Source: Olivibacter sitiensis DSM 17696 (GTDB taxonomy: Bacteria; Bacteroidota; Bacteroidia; Sphingobacteriales; Sphingobacteriaceae). From it: DNA of 64,000 nt. The notes under the pieces were generated by a model. It had not been told where the DNA came from and ran no database searches. It saw nothing but the letters and a program-made list of their open reading frames with translations. How positions within the stretch are numbered: the first letter of the stretch is position 1; every line of letters starts with the position of its first letter. The translations under genes and the position numbers were made by a program. The stretch lies in assembly GCF_000427965.1 (NCBI RefSeq), contig NZ_ATZA01000002.1:124001-188000 (forward strand). The letters are read 5' to 3'. This document shows positions 36,119-44,348 of this stretch, piece after piece.

Positions 36119-37009
36119 ATGAATACATTTCATGGTGCAGGTGTTGCACTGGTAACGCCTTTCAAGGTGGATGGAAGCATTGACTATGAAGGCTTATCCA
36201 ATCTAATAGAGTACCAAATAGCAGGAGGCATGGACTATTTGGTGAGCATGGGTACCACTGGAGAGGTCGCCACGCTTTCAAAAAAAGAAAAACTGGACGT
36301 ATTGGACTTTACCGCAAAACAGGTAGCTGGGAGAGTGCCTTTGGTGGCTGGTTTTGGGGGCAACAATACCGCAGAATTAGTGGAACAATTAAAGGAATTT
36401 AAAAATCCTTCCTATTCTGCCATCTTATCCGTGAGCCCTTACTACAATAAGCCTACACAAGAGGGAATATACCAACACTATAAAGCCCTGGCGCTAGCAA
36501 CAAACCTACCCATTATCTTATACAATGTACCTGGACGCACAGGGAGTATGGTATCGGTAGATACGATTATTCGCCTTGCCAAAGAATTCAGCAACATTAT
36601 CGGAGTAAAGGAAGCTTCTGCCAATTTTGAGCATTTTACCCGCATCATGGAGCAAAAGCCGGCAGACTTTATGCTCATCTCTGGCGATGATGCTTTAACG
36701 CTGCCTATGATGTCCCTCGGTGCGGTGGGAGTTATCACCGTAGTTGGCAATGCCTTTCCTAGAGAAACCCAACAATTGGTAAAATATTGCAACGAGTGGA
36801 AATTTGAGGAGGCCAACCGCATTCATTATAAACTGCTGCGTATCGATGAGCTTTGCTTTATAGAAGGCAATCCCGCGGGTGTGAAAGAGATGCTCCAGGT
36901 CATGGGGATTTGTAACCGTACATTAAGACTTCCTCTCACAGAGGTAAGTCAAGTTACCAAAGACAGGATTGCACTGGCCGTTAAAGAAATGGCTTCCATA
37001 CAAGCATAA
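36119..37009 (+). CDS. dapA: 4-hydroxy-tetrahydrodipicolinate synthase
   Basis: A 296-residue TIM-barrel aldolase that condenses pyruvate with aspartate semialdehyde, the first step toward meso-diaminopimelate and lysine. The Schiff-base Lys is K164 in IIGVKEAS, the catalytic Tyr is Y135 in YNVPGRTG, and the GTTGEVATLS loop holds the catalytic Thr pair. The length is standard. The product feeds MurE, whose motif in this window predicts meso-DAP use. It is a single gene with its own promoter and terminator. Confidence 0.97.
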   Translation: MNTFHGAGVALVTPFKVDGSIDYEGLSNLIEYQIAGGMDYLVSMGTTGEVATLSKKEKLDVLDFTAKQVAGRVPLVAGFGGNNTAELVEQLKEFKNPSYSAILSVSPYYNKPTQEGIYQHYKALALATNLPIILYNVPGRTGSMVSVDTIIRLAKEFSNIIGVKEASANFEHFTRIMEQKPADFMLISGDDALTLPMMSLGAVGVITVVGNAFPRETQQLVKYCNEWKFEEANRIHYKLLRIDELCFIEGNPAGVKEMLQVMGICNRTLRLPLTEVSQVTKDRIALAVKEMASIQA

Positions 37010-37028
37010 AACCGAATCTTACATAAAT

Positions 37029-37070
37029 AAAAATGTCATCTATCTCATATGGTAGATGACATTTTTATTT
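37029..37070 (+). terminator. Rho-independent terminator of dapA
   Basis: AAAAATGTCATCTA pairs with TAGATGACATTTTT (14 bp, 10-nt loop), followed by ATTTTTC. It begins 19 bp after the stop. Confidence 0.9.
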
Positions 37071-37161
37071 TTCTTTCAATTTATTTTGTAGCCAATAGAA
37101 ATGCAATTGGCAGAAAAAAAATTTAAAGACTATATCAAGGCCTGAATCTTACAAAACAGGC

Positions 37162-37353
37162 TTATTTACTAGTTTCATTTTTAGCTGCTTGAATTTCCAA
37201 GCGAATGTCCTGGGCTAAATTTTTTGCGTCCTGCAACCCTTTTCTAACACGTGTTCCAGCTGCACTGTTACCTTTGTTAAAAAACTTGTCAGCATCAGCT
37301 TCCAAACCTTCAATTAAACTTTTAAGTTGGTTAAATTTTTCAATACTTGCCAT
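37162..37353 (-). CDS. Histone H1-like small protein (Hc1-like)
   Basis: A 63-residue protein of the small histone H1-like family common in Bacteroidota. The core EKFNQLKSLIEGLEADADKF and KGNSAAGTRVRKGLQDAKNL resemble one helical repeat of these proteins. By count it has eight Lys and three Arg against nine acidic residues, so it is only weakly basic. I start at ATG 37353 because AAGGAG lies just upstream; the frame extends 31 codons further but that part is AT-tract sequence. A nucleoid or nucleic-acid role follows from the family name only. An extreme T8-A10-T5 tract lies about 70 bp upstream. Confidence 0.8.
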   Translation of the reverse strand: MASIEKFNQLKSLIEGLEADADKFFNKGNSAAGTRVRKGLQDAKNLAQDIRLEIQAAKNETSK

Positions 37354-37585
37354 AATCAAATACTCCTTTTTGTTTTGTAATAAGTTAATAATCTTTGTTG
37401 TGAGGCTAAAGTATAACCTTTTTTTTAAAAAAAAAATTTTTGGCAATTAATTTCCACCTAATGCTAAGCCAATTTCATAAAATTAAACACATTCCTACTA
37501 AATATGGACAAAAACGCCCTCTATAAGCTTTATTCGCAATAAACGAATGCCAACAACACGTGAGTGTAAACAGCAAAAGCTCGAA

Positions 37586-38806
37586 TTAATTATAGCATTT
37601 GCTATTGAGCTTTTTTGAAACAACCGAAAAGGCTTCCAGGGTACGATTGACATCCTCGACACTATGAAGTGCAGTAGGAATAAGCCGCAGTATTATGAGC
37701 CCCTTTGGTATAACGGGATAGACAACAATAGAGCAAAATATGCCGTAATTTTCCCTGAGATCCCTTGTCAGAGCCGTCGCCTCATTTAAGCTCCCCTTAA
37801 GAAAAACGGGCGTCACTACAGTACTTGTCTCACCGATATCAAAGCCCCGTGCTTTTAAGCCTTGTTGCAAAGTCTCTGCGATATGCCATAGCCTTTCCCG
37901 ATAGACGTGATGTTTCTTTAATAATTCCAACCGTGTTTGCAAGCCTAAAACCATCGGCATAGGGAGTGCCTTGGCGAAGGTTTGCGACCTCATATTATAT
38001 CTTAAATACGTGACGATATCGCTCCTGGAAGCTACAAAAGCTCCAATTCCAGCCATGGCCTTGGCAAAAGTAGCAAAATAGAGATCTACCCCTTCTATGC
38101 ATCCTTGCGCTTCATGGGTCCCTGCCCCATTTCTACCCATAGTGCCAAAGCCATGCGCATCATCAACGAGCAGGCGAAAGCCGTATTTTGACTTTAGCTC
38201 AGTAATTTGCTTCAGTCTGCCTTGCGCGCCAGACATCCCAAACACGCCCTCTGTAATTAACAAAATACTTCCACCGGTCTGCTCAATTACCCTTTGTGCA
38301 TGAATCAGTTGTTTCTCACAGCTGCAGATATCGTTGTGTTTATACACAAATCGCCTCCCCACGTGCAGACGCACACCATCTATAATACAGGCATGTGATT
38401 CAGCATCATAAACTATCACATCTTTTCTGTCTACCAAAGCTTCTATCAAAGAAACCATTCCCTGGTAGCCATAGTTCAGCAAAAACGCGTCCTCTTTTCC
38501 AACAAACGATGCCAGCTCCTTTTCCAGTTTCTCATGTTCGCCCGTCTGCCCCGACATCATTCTAGCCCCCATAGGATAGGCCAAGCCATACTTGGCAGTA
38601 GCGTCGGCATCAGCCCTCATTACGTCGGGATGATTAGCCAGCCCCAAATAATTGTTCAAACTCCAAACGATATGTTCTTTTCCATTGAACCGCATATGCG
38701 CTCCAATGCTCCCCTCGAGCTTTGGAAAAGAGAAGTAGCCATGAGCCCAACTATGATGCTGGCCTATAGGCCCCATGCTCGCAACAACTTTATCAAATAA
38801 ATCCAA
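37586..38806 (-). CDS. Alpha-oxoamine synthase family PLP enzyme (serine palmitoyltransferase / KAPA synthase-like)
   Basis: A 406-residue fold-type I PLP enzyme of the family that decarboxylatively joins an amino acid to an acyl-CoA. Key residues are His138 (SHACIIDG), the VDDAHGFGTMG motif (214-224) and the PLP Lys249 in TFAKAMAGIG. The NNYLGLANHP and SGQTGEHEKLE segments are also typical. Serine palmitoyltransferase (sphingolipids) and 8-amino-7-oxononanoate synthase (biotin) both fit; the lack of linked bio genes and the Bacteroidota context favour a lipid role, but this is inference. It is downstream of ftsZ on the same strand, after the ftsZ terminator. Confidence 0.88.
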   Translation of the reverse strand: MDLFDKVVASMGPIGQHHSWAHGYFSFPKLEGSIGAHMRFNGKEHIVWSLNNYLGLANHPDVMRADADATAKYGLAYPMGARMMSGQTGEHEKLEKELASFVGKEDAFLLNYGYQGMVSLIEALVDRKDVIVYDAESHACIIDGVRLHVGRRFVYKHNDICSCEKQLIHAQRVIEQTGGSILLITEGVFGMSGAQGRLKQITELKSKYGFRLLVDDAHGFGTMGRNGAGTHEAQGCIEGVDLYFATFAKAMAGIGAFVASRSDIVTYLRYNMRSQTFAKALPMPMVLGLQTRLELLKKHHVYRERLWHIAETLQQGLKARGFDIGETSTVVTPVFLKGSLNEATALTRDLRENYGIFCSIVVYPVIPKGLIILRLIPTALHSVEDVNRTLEAFSVVSKKLNSKCYN

Positions 38807-38920
38807 AATAAACTTGTTTTAAATCCAAAATAAAAATATAGAAACTTAGTTGACCGATTTTTTTTTCAAAGATCATTGTAATTAACGAAGAAAAAACAGC
38901 ATTGTTTCCATTATTCCCTA

Positions 38921-38969
38921 AATAAACAAAGGCCATGCCCCCCTTTCGGTTTGCACAGCCTTTGTTATT
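38921..38969 (-). terminator. Terminator of ftsZ / end of the dcw cluster
   Basis: AATAACAAAGGC and GCCTTTGTTTATT form a long stem on the minus strand (one bulge), with a loop of about 24 nt that can pair further. It lies 16 bp after the ftsZ stop. Confidence 0.7.
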
Positions 38970-38985
38970 TCGGGATACACAAGCA

Positions 38986-40674
38986 TCAATCTACATTGTC
39001 GTGCAAATAGGAATTATTTGGTCTTATCTCCGTATTTCCGTCCTCATTGGACAAGGTGAACCTAGAAACCTGCGATTCCGAAGAGTGCGGCACTTGGTTC
39101 AAAGCCATTTGCTTGCGTTTATATGCAGGCTCATTTTCAATCTCTTGCAAACCGTTTGTAGACCTCAGCTTCATACTTAAGTCTTTCAATCTCAGAATCC
39201 GTTCTTTGGTTTTCCTCAATTGGTCTTCAATTGAATCATCTACAGATTGCTTGGCGTCTGTAGCATATACTGGTTTCTGAACGGGAATTTCCTTGCGTTC
39301 ATTGGCGGCAGTTGGCATTACCTGCGACTTATTGGAATTTTCTTCCTGATTGGTATGAAACGGAAAAGGCGTTTCAGCCACTCTCACCTGAAAATCGTCC
39401 GCCATATTGGACTCGCCCTTCAAAGTCACTTCGTCCTCTGGATCCAGCGTATGGCGAATGATATGGTCTTCCTTTTTTGCAGGAGCAATTTCTTGCCCCC
39501 TGTTTTGTTGCCTACCAAACCCGCTAAAGAGGTCTGACGGGATGTTGATAGGGCTGACTACGGCAGCTTGCACCTCTTCAACCTCTTGTTTTTTTATTAC
39601 TGGAGCTTCCTCAATCTCTTTTTCGATGATCTGATTTACAGGTCGCACCAAAGGACTAGATTCAGATGTTAAGGGGATAGAAACCTTACGTTTTGCAGCC
39701 TCGCTGGCGCGCTCTTCTGTTGTTTGGAAACCTGTAGCAATGATGGTTACCGAAAGTTCGTCTTCCAATTTCTCGTCCAAACAGTTACCCCATATGATTT
39801 CTGCAGTAAAGCCTGCACGTTCTTGGATATAATCGGTAATGACAGAGATCTCATCCATGGTCACCTCCGTCTTCCCCGATGATATATTCAGCAAGATATA
39901 TCGCGCACCTTCAATTTCACTATCCTTCAGCAAAGGTGAGGCTAATGCACCCTCAACCGCTTTGGAGGCTCTATCATCACCGCTCGCAAGTGCGTTGCCC
40001 ATAATGGCCACTCCACTATCGTTCATCACAGTGCGAACGTCCTTGAAATCCACATTTATATAGCCAGGTATTGTAATAATTTCCGCAATACCCTTTGCCG
40101 CAGTAGTCAATATATCGTCTGCTTTTGCAAAGGCAGAAGTAATAGTAAGGTTACCAAAAATCTCCCTCAGTCTGTCGTTTGAGATAACTAAATAGGAATC
40201 GACATATTTCTTCAGCTCATCCAGTCCCTCGTCGGCTTGCGTTCTCCTACGTTTTCCTTCAAATGCAAAGGGCGTAGTAACGATCGCCACAGTAAGGATA
40301 TCCATTTCTTTGGCAGCTTTGGCCAAGACAGGGCTCGCACCGGTACCCGTACCGCCTCCCATTCCTGCCGTGATAAATAGCATCTTGGTATTGGTGCCTA
40401 GCATCCGCTTGATATCTTCGATACTCTCAATAGCCGAATTTTCTCCCACAGATGGATCAGCACCAGCCCCCATACCTTCGGTAAGGCTGGCGCCTAATTG
40501 AACCTTGTTAGGGATAGGACTTAGTTCCAAGGCTTGTGCATCCGTATTACAGATAATAAAATCCACACCACTTATCCCTTGCCTGTACATGTGATTCACA
40601 GCATTGCCGCCTCCACCGCCAACACCTATTACCTTGATGATGGACGACTGTTCTTTTAGCATTTCAAACTTCAT
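38986..40674 (-). CDS. ftsZ: Cell division GTPase FtsZ with long C-terminal linker
   Basis: A 562-residue tubulin-like GTPase that forms the Z ring. The GTP-binding signature GGGTGTG is at 106-112, the N-terminal VIGVGGGGGNAVNHM loop is intact, and the T7 synergy loop is NVDFKDVRTVMNDSG. The folded core ends near residue 325. About 220 residues of charged, low-complexity linker follow, ending in RPNNSYLHDNVD rather than the usual FtsA/ZipA-binding peptide. E. coli FtsZ has only 383 residues, so the linker is unusually long. It is the last gene of the dcw cluster, 140 bp after ftsA, with a palindrome in that gap. Confidence 0.97.
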   Translation of the reverse strand: MKFEMLKEQSSIIKVIGVGGGGGNAVNHMYRQGISGVDFIICNTDAQALELSPIPNKVQLGASLTEGMGAGADPSVGENSAIESIEDIKRMLGTNTKMLFITAGMGGGTGTGASPVLAKAAKEMDILTVAIVTTPFAFEGKRRRTQADEGLDELKKYVDSYLVISNDRLREIFGNLTITSAFAKADDILTTAAKGIAEIITIPGYINVDFKDVRTVMNDSGVAIMGNALASGDDRASKAVEGALASPLLKDSEIEGARYILLNISSGKTEVTMDEISVITDYIQERAGFTAEIIWGNCLDEKLEDELSVTIIATGFQTTEERASEAAKRKVSIPLTSESSPLVRPVNQIIEKEIEEAPVIKKQEVEEVQAAVVSPINIPSDLFSGFGRQQNRGQEIAPAKKEDHIIRHTLDPEDEVTLKGESNMADDFQVRVAETPFPFHTNQEENSNKSQVMPTAANERKEIPVQKPVYATDAKQSVDDSIEDQLRKTKERILRLKDLSMKLRSTNGLQEIENEPAYKRKQMALNQVPHSSESQVSRFTLSNEDGNTEIRPNNSYLHDNVD

Positions 40675-40754
40675 ATCAATATCCTATTTTACTCGTTATC
40701 AGAGCGCTTAAACTTTTTCAATTACCTATACAAACCCATTGTAATATTAGCACT

Positions 40755-40814
40755 TTTTCAACAATAGTTTTCCACAAATGTGTATTATGTGGAAAATTTG
40801 CGCATTGTTGAAAA
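40755..40814. promoter_or_regulatory. Nested palindrome with two DnaA-box-like sequences between ftsA and ftsZ
   Basis: Outer arms TTTTCAACAAT (40755-40765) and ATTGTTGAAAA (40804-40814) enclose inner arms TTTTCCACA (40768-40776) and TGTGGAAAA (40788-40796). Both inner arms fit the DnaA box TTWTNCACA, in opposite orientation. It abuts the ftsA stop codon. No U tract follows, so a simple terminator is unlikely. DnaA binding is inference. Confidence 0.5.
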
Positions 40815-42149
40815 CTATTTAACATAGTCTGTATCTTCTATCTTATTATCATCCGCAATATATTTGATAATGGTATCCAAAAAACCGAACTTCTTCTTAG
40901 TTTTCTCTGCCATTTTCTTTACTACTTTCTCTTGCGGCTGGGCATCTGCCTCGTCATATTCGATAGACTCTATCCCTTTAATTAGCAAACCTATCCCTGT
41001 TGCATATAACGGGCTTTTGAGCTCGTCATAAACACTTTTTTGCAATACTTCATTCTTGGCCAGATGCTCATTGGGCATACCAATACGACAATCCAATCCA
41101 GTCACGTATTCTACTAATTGCAACAAGTGCTTCAATTGCGCCCCACCTCCAGTGACTACGATACCACCTATCAATTTTTTCTCATAGCCAGAAGATTTGA
41201 TTTCATAATAAACATGCTCAATGATTTCCTCCATTCTAGCCTGAATGATGTAAGCTAGGTTTTTCACGCTGATCTCTTTGGCTTCCCTGCCTCTCAATCC
41301 CGGCACGCTAATAATCTCATTTTCCTTATTCTCATCAGCTAGGGCGGATCCGAAGCGGACCTTCAACAGCTCTGCCTGGTTGCGCAATACCGAACAGCCC
41401 ACCTTAATATCTTCAGTAACGATATTGCCACCCAAAGGAATCACCGCCGTATGTCGAATAATGCCCTCATGGAAAATGGCAACATCGGTAGTACCTCCTC
41501 CTATATCGACAAGCACCACACCAGCATCTTTTTCTTCCTCACTCAGTACTGCTTCCGAAGATGCCAAAGGCTCTAAGACAAGCTCCGAGGCTTCCAGCTC
41601 CGCATACTCCACACAACGCTTGATATTGCGTACGGCAGACACATGTCCAGAAATGATATGGAAGTTGGCTTCCATACGCCTGCCAGCCATTCCAATAGGA
41701 TCTTTTATGCCCGGCTCGTTGTCTACGGTAAACTCCTGCGGCAACACGTGAATGATTTCCTCCCCAGGAGGCAGTACTAACTTGTACATGTCTTCGATCA
41801 AACGTTCGATATCTTTCCGTTCTATCTCATTATCGTCCTTTCTAGTAAGAATACCTCGATGTTGTAAGCTTTTGATATGTTGCCCAGCAATACCCACGTT
41901 CACCACCTTGATATCTACATTGGATTGAGCAGAAGCTTCTTCCACAGCTTTTATAATGCTGGCTACAGTCTTCTGAATATTGGCTACCACTCCCCTGCTC
42001 ACTCCTAAGGATTCGGCCTTGCCAATACCCAAAATTTCAATCTTGTTGTAATCACTCCGCCGTCCGACAGTGACACAGATTTTTGTTGTACCGATATCAA
42101 GCCCGACAACTATGGGGTTTTCCTTTGGGTTAGTAATTCGCTTTTCCAT
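40815..42149 (-). CDS. ftsA: Cell division protein FtsA
   Basis: A 444-residue actin-like ATPase that tethers FtsZ to the membrane and recruits the divisome. Actin-fold motifs are VVGLDIGTTKICVTVG (phosphate 1), VVLVDIGGGTTDVAIF (phosphate 2) and GGIVVTGGGAQLKHL (adenosine). The SHS2 insertion in domain 1C is present around 85-160. The C-terminus (KKKFGFLDTIIKYI) is an amphipathic helix likely to act as the membrane-targeting sequence. It follows ftsQ after 1 bp and precedes ftsZ by 140 bp. Confidence 0.97.
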   Translation of the reverse strand: MEKRITNPKENPIVVGLDIGTTKICVTVGRRSDYNKIEILGIGKAESLGVSRGVVANIQKTVASIIKAVEEASAQSNVDIKVVNVGIAGQHIKSLQHRGILTRKDDNEIERKDIERLIEDMYKLVLPPGEEIIHVLPQEFTVDNEPGIKDPIGMAGRRMEANFHIISGHVSAVRNIKRCVEYAELEASELVLEPLASSEAVLSEEEKDAGVVLVDIGGGTTDVAIFHEGIIRHTAVIPLGGNIVTEDIKVGCSVLRNQAELLKVRFGSALADENKENEIISVPGLRGREAKEISVKNLAYIIQARMEEIIEHVYYEIKSSGYEKKLIGGIVVTGGGAQLKHLLQLVEYVTGLDCRIGMPNEHLAKNEVLQKSVYDELKSPLYATGIGLLIKGIESIEYDEADAQPQEKVVKKMAEKTKKKFGFLDTIIKYIADDNKIEDTDYVK

Positions 42150-42150
42150 G

Positions 42151-42990
42151 TTAGTGCGTATTTATACTGTTCGTATTTATTTTCTTAATTTCCTCCTGTA
42201 TAATATCGTCGTTCCTTTCGCAGACGATTTGATTGGCATATTTCAAATTCACGGTTTTATAATATTGCCATCCCGCCTGTCTGACTATGCGGTCGTAAAA
42301 CAACTTCAACTTCGTAAACTTTATTTCCAACGAGTCCGCATTCCCAAGTACGATACGTTGATTGCCAATTCTGGGGACCAACTCAATGTCCTGTTCGTTA
42401 TTAACGTACAATTGCTCAATCTGAGCCTCCCACAGGCTATCCCTATTGATAAAATCTGCCGTTTTGTACAGGTCCCTTATCAATGTTGTCTGCATTGTAT
42501 CCAGTTTATCATTGTAGCGTTCAGCTATGTAGCCACTTGCCACAATGATATGTGGTGCGTAATTGAAGGAAATCGGCATTTTGAAACCTTTTCTATCAAT
42601 ATAGAAATCACTTCCCATGCCGTTGATCACTCGCAACACAGCCTCTCTAGGGTGAATCTTTACCCGCACCTTGCCATCCATGTCGCAAAACACTTTCACT
42701 TCTTCCACAAAGGGTATTTGTCGGATATCATGCTCAATACGGTGAATTTCTATGCTTTGAAGCGTACGTCCTATTATATCTCCTTCCAGCTCTTTTACTA
42801 GCGCCTTCACGTCCTCATTGGACACAAAAGCCTGTGTCCCTGGAATGATAATTTCCAAATCGTTACATGCTTGCTCGCTACTTTTTACTGAAATAAAACT
42901 CATAAGCACAAACAGTCCAGACAGACTTATCAACCAGACAAATAGAATGCCTACATGGTTCCAATTGATATTTTTCAACCGCTTAAGCAT
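42151..42990 (-). CDS. ftsQ: Cell division protein FtsQ
   Basis: A 279-residue bitopic divisome protein with a short cytoplasmic N-terminus, one transmembrane helix (about 13-33, VGILFVWLISLSGLFVLMSF) and a periplasmic POTRA-like and FtsQ domain (SIEIHRIEHDIRQIPFVEEV, VKIHPREAVLRVIN, FYIDRKGFKMP). Sequence conservation is low, as usual for FtsQ; position between murC and ftsA makes the call secure. It overlaps murC by 8 bp and ends 1 bp before the ftsA start, so all three are translationally linked. In the division pathway it connects FtsA/FtsK with FtsL and FtsB. Confidence 0.92.
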   Translation of the reverse strand: MLKRLKNINWNHVGILFVWLISLSGLFVLMSFISVKSSEQACNDLEIIIPGTQAFVSNEDVKALVKELEGDIIGRTLQSIEIHRIEHDIRQIPFVEEVKVFCDMDGKVRVKIHPREAVLRVINGMGSDFYIDRKGFKMPISFNYAPHIIVASGYIAERYNDKLDTMQTTLIRDLYKTADFINRDSLWEAQIEQLYVNNEQDIELVPRIGNQRIVLGNADSLEIKFTKLKLFYDRIVRQAGWQYYKTVNLKYANQIVCERNDDIIQEEIKKINTNSINTH

Positions 42991-44338
42991 TCAGAGCCTC
43001 CTTTATGGGTTCTACCAACAAATCTATATCCCCTGCACCGGCAGTCACCACCAGTGATGGCCTATGCCTTGCGACATATTCAACCGCTTGTTCAGGTGAA
43101 ACCAAATACTTCTCAGCACATTGTACCTTGTTCAAAAGAACGACACTACTAACCCCCCTTATGGGCAGCTCTCTAGCAGGATAGATATCCATCAACAGCA
43201 GCACATCTACCTGCGACAGCACTTTGGCAAAATCATCCAAGAAATCCCTTGTCCGCGAGTATAGATGAGGCTGGAACACAAAAACCAAGCGTTCATTTGG
43301 ATACAAGCTCTTTACCGCAGCAAGACAAGCCTTTAACTCCTCAGGGTGATGCGCATAGTCATCAATATAAACGTGACTTTCACTCTTTACTATATATTCG
43401 AACCTGCGTTTCACACCCCGGAAGCTGGTTAATGCGGCCTTCAGCAGTCCCACATCTTCCACTAAATGCTTCACAGCAGTAATAGCAGCCACGGCATTTT
43501 CTACGTTATGAATGCCTGGTACCCCCAATTGGATTCTCTCTATTTTCTCGGTATTTCCTATATAGTCAAAGTAATAATCGCCATTTTCTATGCAGATATT
43601 ACTCGCGTAGGCATCTGCCTGCTCACTAGCCGAATAATGAATATCGGCAGGCAAATCAAGTCCCTTTTTAATGATGCGGAGCCCATTAGAGGCGACTTGT
43701 TTTATAAACAAGCGAAAGGACTCTTTAACATGGCTTGCATCTCCATAGATATCCAAGTGATCGGCATCGGTCGACGTCACTATTGCGATATCTGGGTGCA
43801 AGGTCAAGAAAGATCGATCGAACTCATCGGCTTCTACGACCACCAGATCGTTATCGGAAAACAAAACATTGGTACCATAGTTGGCCGTTATACCGCCCAA
43901 AAAGGCCGAACATCCCACTCCGCTATACGTCAGTATATGGGCAATCATGCTGGAAGTAGTTGTTTTCCCATGTGTACCTGCCACCGCTATGGTATAACGA
44001 TGAGCACTGATGATTCCCAATACTTCAGATCGCTTGTGCAAGACGTAGCCCACTCCCTTTAGGCATGCTATCAAATTCAGGTCCTTCGGAACAGCTGGCG
44101 TATAGACAACAAGATGCTGTTCGCTATATAGCTGAAAGGGCGCAGGAATACGTTCAATATCATCTTGATAGAACACCGAAATTCCTTCCTTTTCCAGCTG
44201 GCTGGTCAAAGTCGTTTTTGTTTTATCGTAGCCATAGACGCCACAACCAAGATGTTGAAAATAACGAGCAAGGGCACTCATGCCTATGCCTCCTATCCCA
44301 ATCAAAAACACCTCTTTTATGTCGTCCAGTCTGAGCAT
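42983..44338 (-). CDS. murC: UDP-N-acetylmuramate-L-alanine ligase
   Basis: A 451-residue cytoplasmic Mur ligase that adds L-Ala to UDP-MurNAc. The Rossmann-like N-terminal domain starts FLIGIGGIGMSALARYF, the ATP site is AGTHGKTTTSSMIAHI, and the central motif NVENAVAAITAV and the ligase C-terminal segment YIDDYAHHPEELKACL are intact. The length is standard. In the dcw order it follows murG with 10 bp between and overlaps ftsQ by 8 bp. No fusion to Ddl, seen in some phyla, is present. Confidence 0.97.
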   Translation of the reverse strand: MLRLDDIKEVFLIGIGGIGMSALARYFQHLGCGVYGYDKTKTTLTSQLEKEGISVFYQDDIERIPAPFQLYSEQHLVVYTPAVPKDLNLIACLKGVGYVLHKRSEVLGIISAHRYTIAVAGTHGKTTTSSMIAHILTYSGVGCSAFLGGITANYGTNVLFSDNDLVVVEADEFDRSFLTLHPDIAIVTSTDADHLDIYGDASHVKESFRLFIKQVASNGLRIIKKGLDLPADIHYSASEQADAYASNICIENGDYYFDYIGNTEKIERIQLGVPGIHNVENAVAAITAVKHLVEDVGLLKAALTSFRGVKRRFEYIVKSESHVYIDDYAHHPEELKACLAAVKSLYPNERLVFVFQPHLYSRTRDFLDDFAKVLSQVDVLLLMDIYPARELPIRGVSSVVLLNKVQCAEKYLVSPEQAVEYVARHRPSLVVTAGAGDIDLLVEPIKEALNA

Positions 44339-44348
44339 ATTTCCAAAA

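Noticed and set aside
41278-41751. 157-codon plus-strand frame opposite ftsA
   Set aside because: Lies wholly inside a strongly supported ftsA on the other strand and is Ser/Thr/Pro-rich as expected for a shadow frame.
42070-42801. 243-codon plus-strand frame opposite ftsQ and the end of ftsA
   Set aside because: Long but antisense to two cluster genes, with no recognisable domain; shadow of the compact dcw cluster.
43466-44062. 198-codon plus-strand frame opposite murC
   Set aside because: Antisense to an intact murC with all ligase motifs; no start-site features.
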